From Mesorhizobium mediterraneum (GTDB lineage: Bacteria > Pseudomonadota > Alphaproteobacteria > Rhizobiales > Rhizobiaceae): a stretch of DNA of 64,000 nt. The stretch lies in contig NZ_NPKI01000051.1 in the NCBI RefSeq assembly GCF_002284565.1, positions 1 to 64,000 of the forward strand, given 5' to 3'. This document shows, piece after piece, positions 63,457-64,000 of the stretch (its first letter is position 1; the number at the start of each line of letters is the position of its first letter). The notes beneath the pieces are model-generated. The model did not search any database. It saw only the letters and a list, made by a program, of their open reading frames with translations, and was not told where the DNA came from. A program made the translations under genes and the position numbers.

Positions 63457-64000
63457 ATGAGGTCAGCGGCGGTCGACACCGCGCCGTCCCAAGCTGAAAG
63501 GCGTAACTTTCAGCGCGTCCGCGTGAAGATCTATGGGCGCTTCATGCTGGAGGATCGCACCGAACATCCGTGCCAGGTGGTCGACATGTCGCCGGGCAAT
63601 GTTGCGCTTCGCACGGAGCGCATCGGCATGCCGGGCGAGAAGGTCATCGCCTATATCGATCACATCGGCCGCATCGAAGGCGTCGTCACTCGTATCTTGC
63701 AGGATGGTTTCGCGATGACGGTCATCGCGTCGGAACGCAAGAAGGACAAGCTTGCCGCGCAATTGACCTGGCTTGCCAACAAGCATGAGCTCGATCTGCC
63801 GGAAGACCGCCGTCACGAACGCGTGGCGCCGCGCAATCCGACCAGCGTGCTTCAGCTCGCCGACGGGCGCCAGTACCAGTGCCGCATCATCGACCTGTCG
63901 CTTTCGGGCGCCGCGGTCGAGATCAACGTCAAGCCGGCAATCGGCATCCAGGTCATGCTGGGCACGATGCGCGGCCAGGTCGTGCGCCATTTCGAGGACG
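63457..64000 (+). CDS. Tandem PilZ-domain protein (cut by window edge)
   Basis: At least 181 residues from ATG 63457, open at the right edge. Two PilZ-like units are visible: RRNFQRVRVKIYGRF with VDMSPGNVAL in the first, and DRRHERVAPR with IIDLSLSGAAVEI in the second. RxxxR and (D/N)xSxxG are the c-di-GMP-binding motifs; the second unit fits better (S-x-x-G in LSLSGA) while the first has diverged (SPGN). Likely a c-di-GMP-responsive effector. Confidence 0.88.
   Translation, partial: MRSAAVDTAPSQAERRNFQRVRVKIYGRFMLEDRTEHPCQVVDMSPGNVALRTERIGMPGEKVIAYIDHIGRIEGVVTRILQDGFAMTVIASERKKDKLAAQLTWLANKHELDLPEDRRHERVAPRNPTSVLQLADGRQYQCRIIDLSLSGAAVEINVKPAIGIQVMLGTMRGQVVRHFED

Overview
The window looks like chromosome from a Mesorhizobium-type alphaproteobacterium (Hyphomicrobiales). 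The basis is high GC with strong third-position GC, a BA14K protein, an NDUFA12-type complex I subunit beside a DUF2155 protein, a very large RNase E, a CtpA-less AmiC/PBP1A/prfB block typical of rhizobia, and short mosaic palindromic repeats of rhizobial style. This is protein-family and style recognition from the sequence alone; no database was searched.

Layout. 1-801 is the N-terminal part of elongation factor Tu. 1073-6503 holds assorted genes: a GT87-type membrane glycosyltransferase, an EamA transporter, a GFA protein, a sulfotransferase, an endolysin-like amidase and two small envelope/stress proteins. tRNA-Gly and tRNA-Tyr follow, then rlmB. 8018-12922 is a glyoxylate utilisation module: glxR, hyi and gcl on the minus strand, with a divergent IclR-family regulator. 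12984-14637 holds an editing deacylase and small membrane or secreted proteins.

14764-21230 is an accessory region starting at tRNA-Thr(TGT). It contains orphan small genes, a cupin protein, a decayed second tRNA-Thr joined to a decayed tetR fragment, a lipoprotein with a small partner gene, and a GHKL ATPase fused to a RecB-like PD-(D/E)XK nuclease. That last gene is broken by one apparent frameshift and is the best candidate for a poorly described (possibly defence) gene here.

21237-26538 is a TetR-controlled PotABCD-like ABC importer with a metallo-beta-lactamase-fold hydrolase. 26996-29583 carries NAD kinase and a DEAD-box helicase. 29800-32016 is a LysR / NmrA-like / DUF2798 cassette. 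It is flanked by two copies of the 3' end and terminator of an OmpA-like lipoprotein gene, one decayed (left) and one intact (right).

34428-43249 is core: prfB with a classical programmed +1 frameshift, PBP1A, AmiC and RNase E. 43341-45424 has glutaminase and an aminotransferase. 45593-52489 is a conserved run: M48 protease with TPRs, DsbA-like protein, aroQ, accB, accC, aat, an NTF2-like protein, DUF2155 and NDUFA12. 52634-55006 is a secreted hydrolase with a membrane-anchored AraC regulator. panB and panC, a GT39 enzyme, gatB with a GNAT enzyme, a CBS protein, a rhomboid protease, a PAS protein and a truncated tandem PilZ protein complete the window.

Interspersed repeats include three copies of a two-hairpin mosaic element, two copies of another hairpin element, and one long inverted repeat with 52-bp perfect arms.
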